This document shows positions 16,721-24,742 of a DNA stretch of 52,997 nucleotides, one piece after another (the stretch's first letter is position 1; each line of letters begins with the position of its first letter). This DNA is from Acidiphilium sp. 37-60-79. Lineage in GTDB: Bacteria > Pseudomonadota > Alphaproteobacteria > Acetobacterales > Acetobacteraceae. Location of the stretch: NCBI GenBank assembly GCA_002279355.1, contig NCBV01000030.1, positions 1-52,997 of the forward strand, given 5' to 3'. A program made the translations under genes and the position numbers. Under the pieces are notes generated by a model. It ran no database searches, was not told the origin of the DNA, and was given only the letters and a program-made list of their open reading frames with translations.

Positions 16721-17039
16721 TACCCCTCACTATAGACTCATTGAATGACTTTAAAGGAGTAGTGAAGATTCTAGTGCTGTTAATCATGGGGATTATCCAT
16801 GATCCACCATAATCCACAGAGTTTTCCACATCAGAAACATCCATACAACTATCTGAAAATATTTCATAAAATTATGTTTTTCCCGATAATTATGATCAGG
16901 CTGTAAAAATTATCCACAGTCATTTTCTGATCTGACTTATCCCCGTTGTGCGGCTGCGACGGCCAATCAGTCGAACTTATCCCCGTTGTTCGACGTTCCT
17001 GGATTTCTCATCCACAGGGTTTTGCGTCATTCTATCCCC
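16721..17039. other. oriC: Putative chromosomal origin of replication (oriC)
   Basis: A 319-base region between hemE and the PPDK regulatory gene, the same gene pair that flanks oriC in Caulobacter and many other alphaproteobacteria. It has a perfect DnaA box, TTATCCACA, at 16910-16918, and one-mismatch boxes at 16810-16818, 16822-16830 and 17008-17016. Weaker ones are at 16793-16801, 16937-16945 and 16977-16985. An AT-rich stretch at about 16855-16908 could be the unwinding element. A 15-bp direct repeat, ACTTATCCCCGTTGT, occurs at 16935-16949 and 16975-16989, exactly 40 bp apart. A GANTC methylation site is at 16768-16772. The heme operon and the PPDK-regulator gene also read away from it in both directions. 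Confidence 0.85.
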
Positions 17040-17906
17040 ATGCCCGAAAAGCGCCTCAACCTGCATCTTGTCTCCGACGCGACCGGCGATACGCTCAGTG
17101 CCGTTTCGCGCGCCGCACTTGCCCAATTTGAGGGCGCCGATATCCATATTCATCGCTGGAGCTTAATCCGCTCCCGCCTGCAACTTGAGCAGGTGTTTGA
17201 AGGGATTCAAGCCGAACCTGGACCAGTGCTGACCACGCTGATTGATCCGGCTCTTCGTCATGCGCTCGAAGAAGCCTGCACACGGCTTGGTCTGCGCTTG
17301 CTGCATATGCTCGACCCGGTATTTTCACTTTTGCAGGATGAACTCGGCGCACCCGCAGCGCAGCGTCCTGGTCGACAATATGTCCTCGATGCCGATTATT
17401 TCCGACGCATTGATGCCATGCATTACGTGCTTTCGCATGACGATGGTCAAGCCAGCCGCGGCCTTGCGAATGCAGATGTCATTTTGGTCGGCGTGTCGCG
17501 CTCATCGAAAACCCCCACCGCTTTCTACCTCGCTAATCGCGGGGTCAAAGCTGCGAATATCCCCCTCGTGCCCGATACCGTGCTGCCCGATGCACTGGCG
17601 GCCGAGACATGCCCGGTGGTTGGGCTGTTTGTTGACCTCGCACCTTTGATCGAAATTCGTCGGCACCGGTTGCGCCTGCTCGGCAGCGGCGAAGTTGGTG
17701 TGATCGCTGGTCAGTTGCATGATCGCTATATCGATGAGGATAATGTGAAAGCCGAATTACTCTGGGCCCGCCGCTTATGCACCCAGCGTGGCTGGCCGAT
17801 TATCAATGTAACCAGCCGCTCTATTGAGGAAACCGCCGCTGCGGTATTGCGCTATATGGAAATCTGGCAGCAACGCCACCACCCAACCCCCAGCCCATCC
17901 GCGTGA
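17040..17906 (+). CDS. Pyruvate, phosphate dikinase regulatory protein (bifunctional kinase/phosphorylase)
   Basis: About 288 residues of the DUF299/PPDK- or PEP-synthase-regulator family. These proteins use ADP to phosphorylate and inactivate pyruvate, phosphate dikinase (or PEP synthase) and Pi to reactivate it. The start [14 protein letters not shown] and the P-loop-like [18 protein letters not shown] are diagnostic. The ATG at 17040 ([13 protein letters not shown]) is chosen; the longer frame from 16986 would run into DnaA-box sequence. Its place next to oriC, opposite hemE, is an alphaproteobacterial hallmark. The maf, aroE, coaE and dnaQ genes that often follow it are absent here. Confidence 0.94.
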   Translation: MPEKRLNLHLVSDATGDTLSAVSRAALAQFEGADIHIHRWSLIRSRLQLEQVFEGIQAEPGPVLTTLIDPALRHALEEACTRLGLRLLHMLDPVFSLLQDELGAPAAQRPGRQYVLDADYFRRIDAMHYVLSHDDGQASRGLANADVILVGVSRSSKTPTAFYLANRGVKAANIPLVPDTVLPDALAAETCPVVGLFVDLAPLIEIRRHRLRLLGSGEVGVIAGQLHDRYIDEDNVKAELLWARRLCTQRGWPIINVTSRSIEETAAAVLRYMEIWQQRHHPTPSPSA

Positions 17907-18055
17907 TTTTGGTTTCGGCATATGGTCATGCGCAGCAAAACATGAGCAGGCATGGCAGCGTTCATCGTTGATCGATAACCTCGCGCTGTTGCGATCATAA
18001 CCTGATTGTAGCAATGCTGGCTGGCAGTCCAGACGCTTTCACACGGAGACCCATC

Positions 18056-19033
18056 ATGAGCAGCAAGGCCATACGGATTCACACTCAAGGCGGACCCGAA
18101 GTTCTTCAATGGGAAAATGTTCCGACACCTGAACCCGGTCCAGGTGAAGTTCTCCTCCATCACGAAGCTGTCGGGCTCAACTATATCGATGTATATTTCC
18201 GGACCGGCCTCTATAAAATTCCACAACTCCCCGCGACCATTGGCCTCGAAGGGGCTGGTGTCGTTCGTGCGGTAGGCACCAATGTGACCGATCTTGCCGT
18301 CGGCGATCGGGTTGCCTATGCGGGCGGCCCGCTGGGTGCCTATGCGACTGAGCGAGTGATTGCCGCTGACCGCGTGGTCAAACTGCCGGACGCGATTGAT
18401 TTTCAAACCGGTGCAGCGATGATGCTGCAAGGCATGACCGCGCAATATCTGCTGCGCCGCACCTACCGGGTGCGTGCAGGCGAAACCATCCTGGTTCATG
18501 CCGCCGCCGGCGGTGTTGGTCTCATTTTATGCCAATGGGCGAGCCATCTCGGCGCGCGCGTGATTGGTGTGGTGTCGACCCCAGAAAAAGCCGAGCTTGC
18601 CCGCGCGCACGGCGCCGCACACGTGATTGTTGGCCATGACAACCTCGCCATCGAAATTCGCCGGTTCACCGAAGGGGCGATGGTGCCAGTCGTGTATGAT
18701 AGTGTCGGGCGCGACACCTTCACTGCCAGCCTCGATAGTCTCGCGCCACTCGGCCTGATGGTGAGTTATGGCAATGCGTCCGGTGCGGTTCCGCCCGTTG
18801 ATGTTGGCATGCTCGCCGCCAAGGGCAGTCTGTTTCTCACCCGCCCCACTTTGGCCACCTACACCGCGACCCGCGCTGATTTATTGGCGGTGACCAACGA
18901 TTTGTTCGAGGTGGTTGCCAAAGGAGCGGTGAAAATTCGCGTCAATCAAACCTTCCCGCTGAGCGAAGCCGCCGCCGCCCATCGCGCACTCGAAGCGCGG
19001 CAAACGACGGGCAGCACCGTTTTGCTTCCGTGA
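18056..19033 (+). CDS. Quinone oxidoreductase (NADPH, zeta-crystallin type)
   Basis: A 325-residue zinc-independent medium-chain dehydrogenase/reductase. It has the GroES-like N-terminal domain (AIRIHTQGGPEVLQWE; GLNYIDVYFRTGLY) and a Rossmann domain with HAAAGGVGLILCQWA. These enzymes reduce quinones by one electron from NADPH. The start is ATG 18056 with GGAG about 8 bases upstream; a longer frame from 18014 is less likely. The next gene begins within its stop codon (GTGA overlap), so the two are coupled. Confidence 0.92.
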   Translation: MSSKAIRIHTQGGPEVLQWENVPTPEPGPGEVLLHHEAVGLNYIDVYFRTGLYKIPQLPATIGLEGAGVVRAVGTNVTDLAVGDRVAYAGGPLGAYATERVIAADRVVKLPDAIDFQTGAAMMLQGMTAQYLLRRTYRVRAGETILVHAAAGGVGLILCQWASHLGARVIGVVSTPEKAELARAHGAAHVIVGHDNLAIEIRRFTEGAMVPVVYDSVGRDTFTASLDSLAPLGLMVSYGNASGAVPPVDVGMLAAKGSLFLTRPTLATYTATRADLLAVTNDLFEVVAKGAVKIRVNQTFPLSEAAAAHRALEARQTTGSTVLLP

Positions 19034-19860
19034 CCGAGCGGCGCGGCACGCCCCCCGGCCATCATCTTTTGATCGCCGGCACGGGGCGTTCGGGCACCTC
19101 GTTCCTGGTCAAATATTTGGATGCGCTCGGCTTCGCCACGCATTTTTCCCGGTTTGGCACGTATTCAAGCTGGGACGAAGCGGCGAATGCCGGTGCCGAG
19201 AATTTGCCGCTGCCAGCACTCGATCCGGATATGCCCTATGTGGTGAAATCACCTTGGGCCACCGAACTAACCGCATTTATTCATGAGGGCGTTTCCTTCA
19301 ATTTTTCTACAATAAGCTACGCAACCGGACGTCGTGACGGCGTGATGCTTCGCCGGCCAATGTGGCGTGGTTCGGCGCCGGGCGGCGTGGTTTTTTCGCT
19401 CCATCCGCTCGATCAGGCACGGATTCTCGCGCTGGGTCTTCATCATCTGCTCGAACGGCTGGTGGCGGCGGATATCCCGATCGTATTTTTGTCATTTCCG
19501 CGTCTGGCGCAGGATGCGGCCTATATGCATCAAAAACTAGCCCCGATTTTACCCCATGCGATTTCGCTGGACGAGGCCGAAGCGGCCCATGTGCGCATAG
19601 CGGATCCCGCGAAAATCCGCGTTGATCGCTCCCTTGCCGATCCGGCCATCGACGTGCTGGATCGTGAAGCACTCCGCCGCGAAATCGAGCGTCTGCACGG
19701 CGAAATCAACAGCCTCACCGAAGAGAAAATCACGCTTGCCGCGGAGCGTAAGACCCTGGCCGATCACGCCCGCGCCATTGAGACGAGCCGCATGTGGCGC
19801 GCCCTCGCGCCGCTCCGCCGCGCCCTGCACAGCCTGCGAGGGGGCGGCAATCGAGGCTGA
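19030..19860 (+). CDS. Sulfotransferase-like P-loop protein with C-terminal coiled coil
   Basis: A 276-residue protein that starts with GTG overlapping the upstream TGA. The segment LLIAGTGRSGTSFLVKYLDALG matches the 5'-phosphosulfate loop of sulfotransferases, which bind PAPS. The predicted acceptor is unknown. About residues 223-255 form a charged coiled coil (LRREIERLHGEINSLTEEKI), followed by a basic segment ending in RALHSLRGGG, which may attach it to a partner or membrane. There are no sulfate-activation genes in the window. Family is moderately sure; function is open. Confidence 0.7.
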   Translation: MTERRGTPPGHHLLIAGTGRSGTSFLVKYLDALGFATHFSRFGTYSSWDEAANAGAENLPLPALDPDMPYVVKSPWATELTAFIHEGVSFNFSTISYATGRRDGVMLRRPMWRGSAPGGVVFSLHPLDQARILALGLHHLLERLVAADIPIVFLSFPRLAQDAAYMHQKLAPILPHAISLDEAEAAHVRIADPAKIRVDRSLADPAIDVLDREALRREIERLHGEINSLTEEKITLAAERKTLADHARAIETSRMWRALAPLRRALHSLRGGGNRG

Positions 19861-19880
19861 TTCGATCGGATCAGGCCACC

Positions 19881-21374
19881 TCATCCAAATTTGTGCAACC
19901 CGATGGACTCGCCGACTCCCGAAAACGAAGCGCTGGCCTCAAACGATCTTATTCTTGGAATTCCGTTCAATTTATAGGGCTGTTTTTCGATCAATTTCTG
20001 GCAGCGAGTCAAAATTGGCTTGATATGATCCTTCATTGCGGACTCTACCTCATCCATCCATCCGGGCTTGCCGAAACTGGTCGCGAGCATGGAGAAAATC
20101 GTCGAATGATCGGACGTCAGAAGAAAATAAGCGCCTAAGACTGGTGCCTTATCGAAGACCGCGATCGTAATATTTTTGGCATCGCTCAGAATTTTTTTGA
20201 TCGATAAAAATACTTTTACCTGCAGGCCGAGCTTGATAATTGCGATAATTGTTTGAATCACAAATTTTACAATTTTAATGATTGGGGCAGCTGCAGCACC
20301 AGCGACGGTTCCATGCAGGGCTGCATTAACCGACAATGTTACAGTTTCGATAATTGTATCAATACTTGAATATTTAAGCTCTTCATCGAGTGAATCAATA
20401 ACGCCTCGCAGCGCTTCAGCCGGTTCACCGTCTTCAAACTGATGCTTGGAAAGCCGCGTCTGTATGGAATCATAGCTTGCTTTAGCAGTCGCCGCTGCCG
20501 CTTTAAGAGTTTTAAACCCTCCAACCACCAAGGAAACTACCGGGAGCGCCTCCCCTAAATGATCCAGATACGTGAACAAGGCCGTTGCTGGCGCCTCTTT
20601 GATGGTATCCGCACATGTTTGCAAGATATAGTTCTTGATTGCGGCAGCAATTTGGGCCGCTGTGGCCACCTTGCCGATATCAATGCCAGTGAGATCACTC
20701 ATTGCTTTAGCGGCTTCTGAAATTTCTTCCGTGTTGAGTTGTGTGGGGACTTTTTGCGCTGTCAAAATTTGCGCTGTTTTTCCTACATAGGCTGGATTTT
20801 GTACCCAATTTGGTTGCGGCTTGGGTTTGTCGAAAGGTAGCTTTGCTCCTGTCATTCTGGTTTTGGCACCATGAGCAAGATCGACCATACCACCGCCGAT
20901 TACGTCGCCAAAGATCGATTTCGTTTGATCTTCAATAAGTTTGCGCCCGTTTTTCAGCTCCGCGAATTCTTTAGTAATCGAGAATTTGTGCCCAAATTCA
21001 ACGGTGGCTTTAGAAAAGGCCGCCCTGAGAGTCTCACGGCGCATCTCCATCATATTTTTGAATGCCTGTTGCTCTTCAGGCGACATGGTAACGCTTTTGC
21101 TTAAAAAATTTGAAATGGTCGTCACGGGGTAATGAGGCGGTCGATTACGGTCACTATTTTCTGAACCCTGCCCCGGTTTCTCACGTCGCCAAGCGCGGTA
21201 TGCCGCCCCAACCTTATCAAGAGCGGATTTACTTCCGTTCGATTTTTCGTATTCGTGTATCGCATCATCGAGTTTACGAAGCGAACCGCTGCGCATTTTA
21301 CCCATGATACCGGTTTGATCCATCCAATCTTTATACTTTGGAACGAAAGCTGCATGAGTTTTCAACCCAACCAT
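19881..21374 (-). CDS. Orphan 497-residue protein of unknown function
   Basis: Not recognised. The N-terminal 90 residues contain helical segments such as RKLDDAIHEYEKS and AAYRAWRREKPGQG...DRNR. A similar pattern of short helices before an SxRN-like motif is used as a spacer in some bacterial secreted effectors, but that comparison is from memory and unproven. Ala-rich helices and long hydrophobic stretches lie at about residues 268-292 and 345-400 (AALHGTVAGAAAAPI; VIQTIIAIIKLGLQV), suggesting membrane interaction. No signal peptide is seen. Codons are visibly more AT-rich than its neighbours, hinting at transfer. It converges on the sulfotransferase-like gene and stands alone with no apparent immunity gene. 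Confidence 0.6.
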   Translation of the reverse strand: MVGLKTHAAFVPKYKDWMDQTGIMGKMRSGSLRKLDDAIHEYEKSNGSKSALDKVGAAYRAWRREKPGQGSENSDRNRPPHYPVTTISNFLSKSVTMSPEEQQAFKNMMEMRRETLRAAFSKATVEFGHKFSITKEFAELKNGRKLIEDQTKSIFGDVIGGGMVDLAHGAKTRMTGAKLPFDKPKPQPNWVQNPAYVGKTAQILTAQKVPTQLNTEEISEAAKAMSDLTGIDIGKVATAAQIAAAIKNYILQTCADTIKEAPATALFTYLDHLGEALPVVSLVVGGFKTLKAAAATAKASYDSIQTRLSKHQFEDGEPAEALRGVIDSLDEELKYSSIDTIIETVTLSVNAALHGTVAGAAAAPIIKIVKFVIQTIIAIIKLGLQVKVFLSIKKILSDAKNITIAVFDKAPVLGAYFLLTSDHSTIFSMLATSFGKPGWMDEVESAMKDHIKPILTRCQKLIEKQPYKLNGIPRIRSFEASASFSGVGESIGLHKFG

Positions 21375-21572
21375 ATCGATTTCCTCCTAAAATTCAGGTA
21401 TTCGGGGCAAAGTAAATATCATTACCCGTTATGATGTGCAATCAATTAAAGTTCGCGTTGCGGAGTTAAGGTGATTCAACCGATTTCGCGTCGAACAAGG
21501 TTCTGATAGAAGACTGTGACTGCAGAATCACACAACAATCTCGCCGCGTGAAATTCGTGCGGTTTCATCTAA

Positions 21573-21601
21573 CTGCCACCAAAACGTCATTCCTCTGTCA
21601 T
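21573..21601. promoter_or_regulatory. Pho-box-like triple repeat upstream of the TonB-receptor cluster
   Basis: Three 7-bp units on an 11-bp period: CTGCCAC (21573), ACGTCAT (21584) and a perfect CTGTCAT (21595), each separated by 4 bases. PhoB recognises CTGTCAT repeats at exactly this period. It lies about 50 bases before the start of the receptor gene. PhoB control is an inference supported by the downstream phosphoesterase. Confidence 0.6.
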
Positions 21602-21649
21602 CCAATCTCATTAGACGGTGCCCAATAGATACTTAAAAAGGGGACATCA

Positions 21650-23962
21650 ATGTCAAAATTTCATCTCCTGCTTGGCACCGCGCTGAGTGGGATCATCGTC
21701 GGCCTCGCGCCGCTGGCGCACGCTCAAACCGTGGTCACGGATAATAGCGCCACCCCCGTCAAAATCGGCACGATTTCAAAGTCCGCTGCCCGCACCGCGC
21801 AATCGCGCATCCCCAAAAAAGCGCCCTATACCGTCAGCATCATCGGCAAACAGCAAATCAAACTCGCCTCCCCCGCAGCCAACGCGCAAACACTGCTCAA
21901 CCAACTGCCTTCGGTGGTTGCGGTATCTTCCGGGCCGAATGGCATGCGCACCAACATTCAGTTCCGAGCCTTTAATGACGGACAATTTTCGGAAACTTAT
22001 GGCGGCGTCGCGCTGAATGATATTTTCAATGCAGGCGTCACGGGGTCAGCTTCCGCCCGCAATAATCAACTCGTGACATTGGATGATTTTTCCCAGGTCG
22101 AAGCGTTCCGTGGCGTGAACAACCCAGCGGTCAATTCATACAATTCTCTCGGCGGCACTATCAATTATGTCCCGCGTGAAGCCCCCGCCCTCGCGGGCGG
22201 TCAGGCTGGGCTGAGCTACGGCAGCTTTGACTCATTTGGTGCTCATGTCCGCGTTGCTACCGGCGATATCGATGGCTTACGCCAGCTCCTCTCGATCCGC
22301 CGTAACGTCGATGGTTCATGGCTGAAAAATGCCAAGGACCAAAACAACCATCTATTCTATACGTTCAATGCACCCATTTTCGGCGGTACGGGCAAAGTCT
22401 ATGGCTATTTTCTCTATAACAAAAATCGTGGCCTCACCCCGCACTCAGTGCCGCTCGCGCTGGTCCAACAATACGGCCCCAGCTATCAATTTCCGACCAA
22501 CGACACTTATTCCGAAAATATTGATACCAACTATCTCGCGGTGCTTGGCGCCAGCCAACAATTCACCCCGATTTTTGCAGGCGACCTGAAGTTCTTCTTT
22601 GGCGCCGACAACTATACCCGCACGTCGTTCAGCAATCCCTACATGCTGCAAAGTGCGACGATGCCTTATCAGCTCCCGAATGCGCCAGCGACCTTCCCCT
22701 ACTCGCCCTATCCCGGCCAAACGAGCTATGACCCGATTGCCCAGTTCGGTTCCTATCCGGTCGGCGCACAATATCATTTCTATGGGTATTACGGCACTGA
22801 AATTGGCGTGCAGCCGAAATTCACCCTAGATCTACCCCACAACACGATCGTATTTGGCGGAAACCTGACCTCGGGCCATCTACACTCGCGCGAATACTGG
22901 TACGGCACTTCGCCGGTGCCGCAGATCCCCGGCTATAATAATGCCTGGAACGAACATGATCTGCGCACCCTCGCCTCGGCGTATATTCAAGACAAAATTT
23001 CGCTGTTGAATGACCGCCTCAAAATCACCCCTGGCGTGAAATATCTCTACGCCATCACCAAAGATCATGATGGTCTCGGGTTTTTCTATCCGATCTCCGG
23101 GAGTGTTTCGAACACGGCTCATTATCTGTCGCCCACCGTGGGGGCCAGTCTCGCCATCACACCGCAACTCACCGCCTACGCCGCCTATGGCCAAAACATC
23201 AAGTTTCCAGACATTAGCGCTTATTATGGCAACGTCGCTTTGCAAAACGCCGCCGGGCAATATGTGGTTACGCCGCTCCATGTGAGCCCGGAATATGTGA
23301 AGGATTACGAGGTTGGCCTGCGTTATACGCTGCACGGGGTAACCGCAGCGGTCGATTATTACCGCGAGGATTTCTCCAACACCTTCATCACCTCGACCAG
23401 CCCGATCACGGGCACCTCAACCACCAGCAATGGCGGCAATTCTCGGTATGATGGTGAAGAGTTGCAGGTTGTAGGACAGATCGGTCGAATTGGCTCAATC
23501 CCCGGTCAATGGTCGAGCTATTTCAACTACGCGCATAATAATGCGGTGTTTCTCTCTGGCTTCAGCTCGGTCTATGCGGGCACCGTTACCGCCGGTCAGC
23601 CCTTGGCGAATGTGCCCAATAACCTGCTGAGCGCGGGCGTGACGTGGGCGCATCAAGGCTGGCTTGCTGATGTCAATGCGCGCTATGTCGGCTCGGAATA
23701 TCTGCAGCAAGGCTTTGCTGGCACACCCACCAGCCTGCAATCGCCGCCCTATTTCTTGCTCAACGCCACGGTGCAAAAAACCATCCCGGTGCATCTAGGC
23801 CAAGTCAGCGGTCTGCGGCTGTCACTCAATCTCGATAATATTCTCAACCGTCGCTACTACACAGTGGACAATATCTATCAAGACTATAACGGCAACAATT
23901 ATCAATCAGTGCTGCTCGGTGCGCCGCGCGCGGTTTATTTCAGCGTGACGGCGCTGTTTTAG
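21650..23962 (+). CDS. TonB-dependent outer membrane receptor
   Basis: A 770-residue protein. The signal peptide is about residues 1-26 (LAPLAHAQ). A plug domain follows (LLNQLPSVVAVSSGPNGMRT...IQFRAFND), then a long aromatic-rich barrel ending in the outer-membrane signature SVTALF with a terminal Phe. The last-repeat signature LRLSLNLDNILNRRYY is typical of siderophore- or other ligand-type receptors. Just downstream are a dedicated TonB and a phosphoesterase, so the ligand may be a phosphorylated compound rather than iron. Length is normal. The start is ATG 21650 after a purine-rich AAAAAGGGG. Inference on substrate only. Confidence 0.92.
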   Translation: MSKFHLLLGTALSGIIVGLAPLAHAQTVVTDNSATPVKIGTISKSAARTAQSRIPKKAPYTVSIIGKQQIKLASPAANAQTLLNQLPSVVAVSSGPNGMRTNIQFRAFNDGQFSETYGGVALNDIFNAGVTGSASARNNQLVTLDDFSQVEAFRGVNNPAVNSYNSLGGTINYVPREAPALAGGQAGLSYGSFDSFGAHVRVATGDIDGLRQLLSIRRNVDGSWLKNAKDQNNHLFYTFNAPIFGGTGKVYGYFLYNKNRGLTPHSVPLALVQQYGPSYQFPTNDTYSENIDTNYLAVLGASQQFTPIFAGDLKFFFGADNYTRTSFSNPYMLQSATMPYQLPNAPATFPYSPYPGQTSYDPIAQFGSYPVGAQYHFYGYYGTEIGVQPKFTLDLPHNTIVFGGNLTSGHLHSREYWYGTSPVPQIPGYNNAWNEHDLRTLASAYIQDKISLLNDRLKITPGVKYLYAITKDHDGLGFFYPISGSVSNTAHYLSPTVGASLAITPQLTAYAAYGQNIKFPDISAYYGNVALQNAAGQYVVTPLHVSPEYVKDYEVGLRYTLHGVTAAVDYYREDFSNTFITSTSPITGTSTTSNGGNSRYDGEELQVVGQIGRIGSIPGQWSSYFNYAHNNAVFLSGFSSVYAGTVTAGQPLANVPNNLLSAGVTWAHQGWLADVNARYVGSEYLQQGFAGTPTSLQSPPYFLLNATVQKTIPVHLGQVSGLRLSLNLDNILNRRYYTVDNIYQDYNGNNYQSVLLGAPRAVYFSVTALF

Positions 23963-24027
23963 ACCATGATAAGCAATCCGTTATTTGTGATGTTTTCATC
24001 AATCACCATCAATGTCATATTGATGCG

Positions 24028-24738
24028 ATGAACCAAGACATCCTGGCCGGACCGGGCGAATCCCGGTTCGGTCGCTTTTTGCTCGCGGCCTTCGTGCTCG
24101 AAATTCTGGCTCTGGTGGCATTGGTCTATGCACCGGAACCGCCACCCGCGCGCGTGGTGAAACCCGCCATGGTCGCTGTGCATATGGTTCACCCTACCCC
24201 GCCCAAGCCCAAACCCACACCGCTCCCACCGCCACCGCCACCGCCCGTGCCCGCCTTGCCGAAGCCGCCGCCGCCCCTGCCGCATCATCCGCATGTGGCG
24301 CCGAAGCCGCCGCCAAAGCGCGTGATTCATCCCCCGATCATCCGCAGGCCGCCGCCTCCAACGCCAGCGCCGCCGAATACGCCAACCGCGCCAGCCCCAC
24401 CGGCGCCGGTAGTCAGCGCCCCACCGCCAAGCCCAGCGGTCGTTCAATCAGTCGAGGCGCGCTATGTCGGCACCATCAAGGGCATCATTTTGGGTAATCT
24501 GGTGGTCCCGACCGCGATGCGAAACCTCGGCGCGAGCGGTGTGGCGACGGTCGCATTCAAAGTTGCGCCCAACGGCCAAATTCTCTCCGCCAGGGTTCTG
24601 CGCGCAAGCGATTACGCCGCCGCCAACCGCGCCGCGCTGGCGGCTGTGCGGGATTCGCGTTTTCCGCCATTCTTCGCCAGAATGCCGAATCACCCTATCA
24701 TTTTTGAACTCAATATTAACGTTTCAGGGGCACAGTGA
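24028..24738 (+). CDS. tonB: TonB energy transducer
   Basis: A 236-residue protein. A single N-terminal membrane span (FLLAAFVLEILALVALVYA, about residues 13-32) anchors it in the inner membrane. The middle is a Pro-rich periplasmic arm with many KPxP and PPPP runs. The C-terminal about 90 residues form the TonB domain (ASGVATVAFKVAPNGQILSARVLRAS, then AALAAVRDSRFPPF). It relays proton-motive force to the receptor encoded 65 bases upstream, to which it is probably dedicated. The next gene begins 4 bases after its stop. A shadow frame reading through it should be ignored. Confidence 0.92.
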   Translation: MNQDILAGPGESRFGRFLLAAFVLEILALVALVYAPEPPPARVVKPAMVAVHMVHPTPPKPKPTPLPPPPPPPVPALPKPPPPLPHHPHVAPKPPPKRVIHPPIIRRPPPPTPAPPNTPTAPAPPAPVVSAPPPSPAVVQSVEARYVGTIKGIILGNLVVPTAMRNLGASGVATVAFKVAPNGQILSARVLRASDYAAANRAALAAVRDSRFPPFFARMPNHPIIFELNINVSGAQ

Positions 24739-24742
24739 CGTC

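Noticed and set aside
24464-24742. Upstream extension of the phosphoesterase reading frame
   Set aside because: It overlaps the TonB gene and lacks the signal peptide start; ATG 24743 with a signal peptide is preferred.
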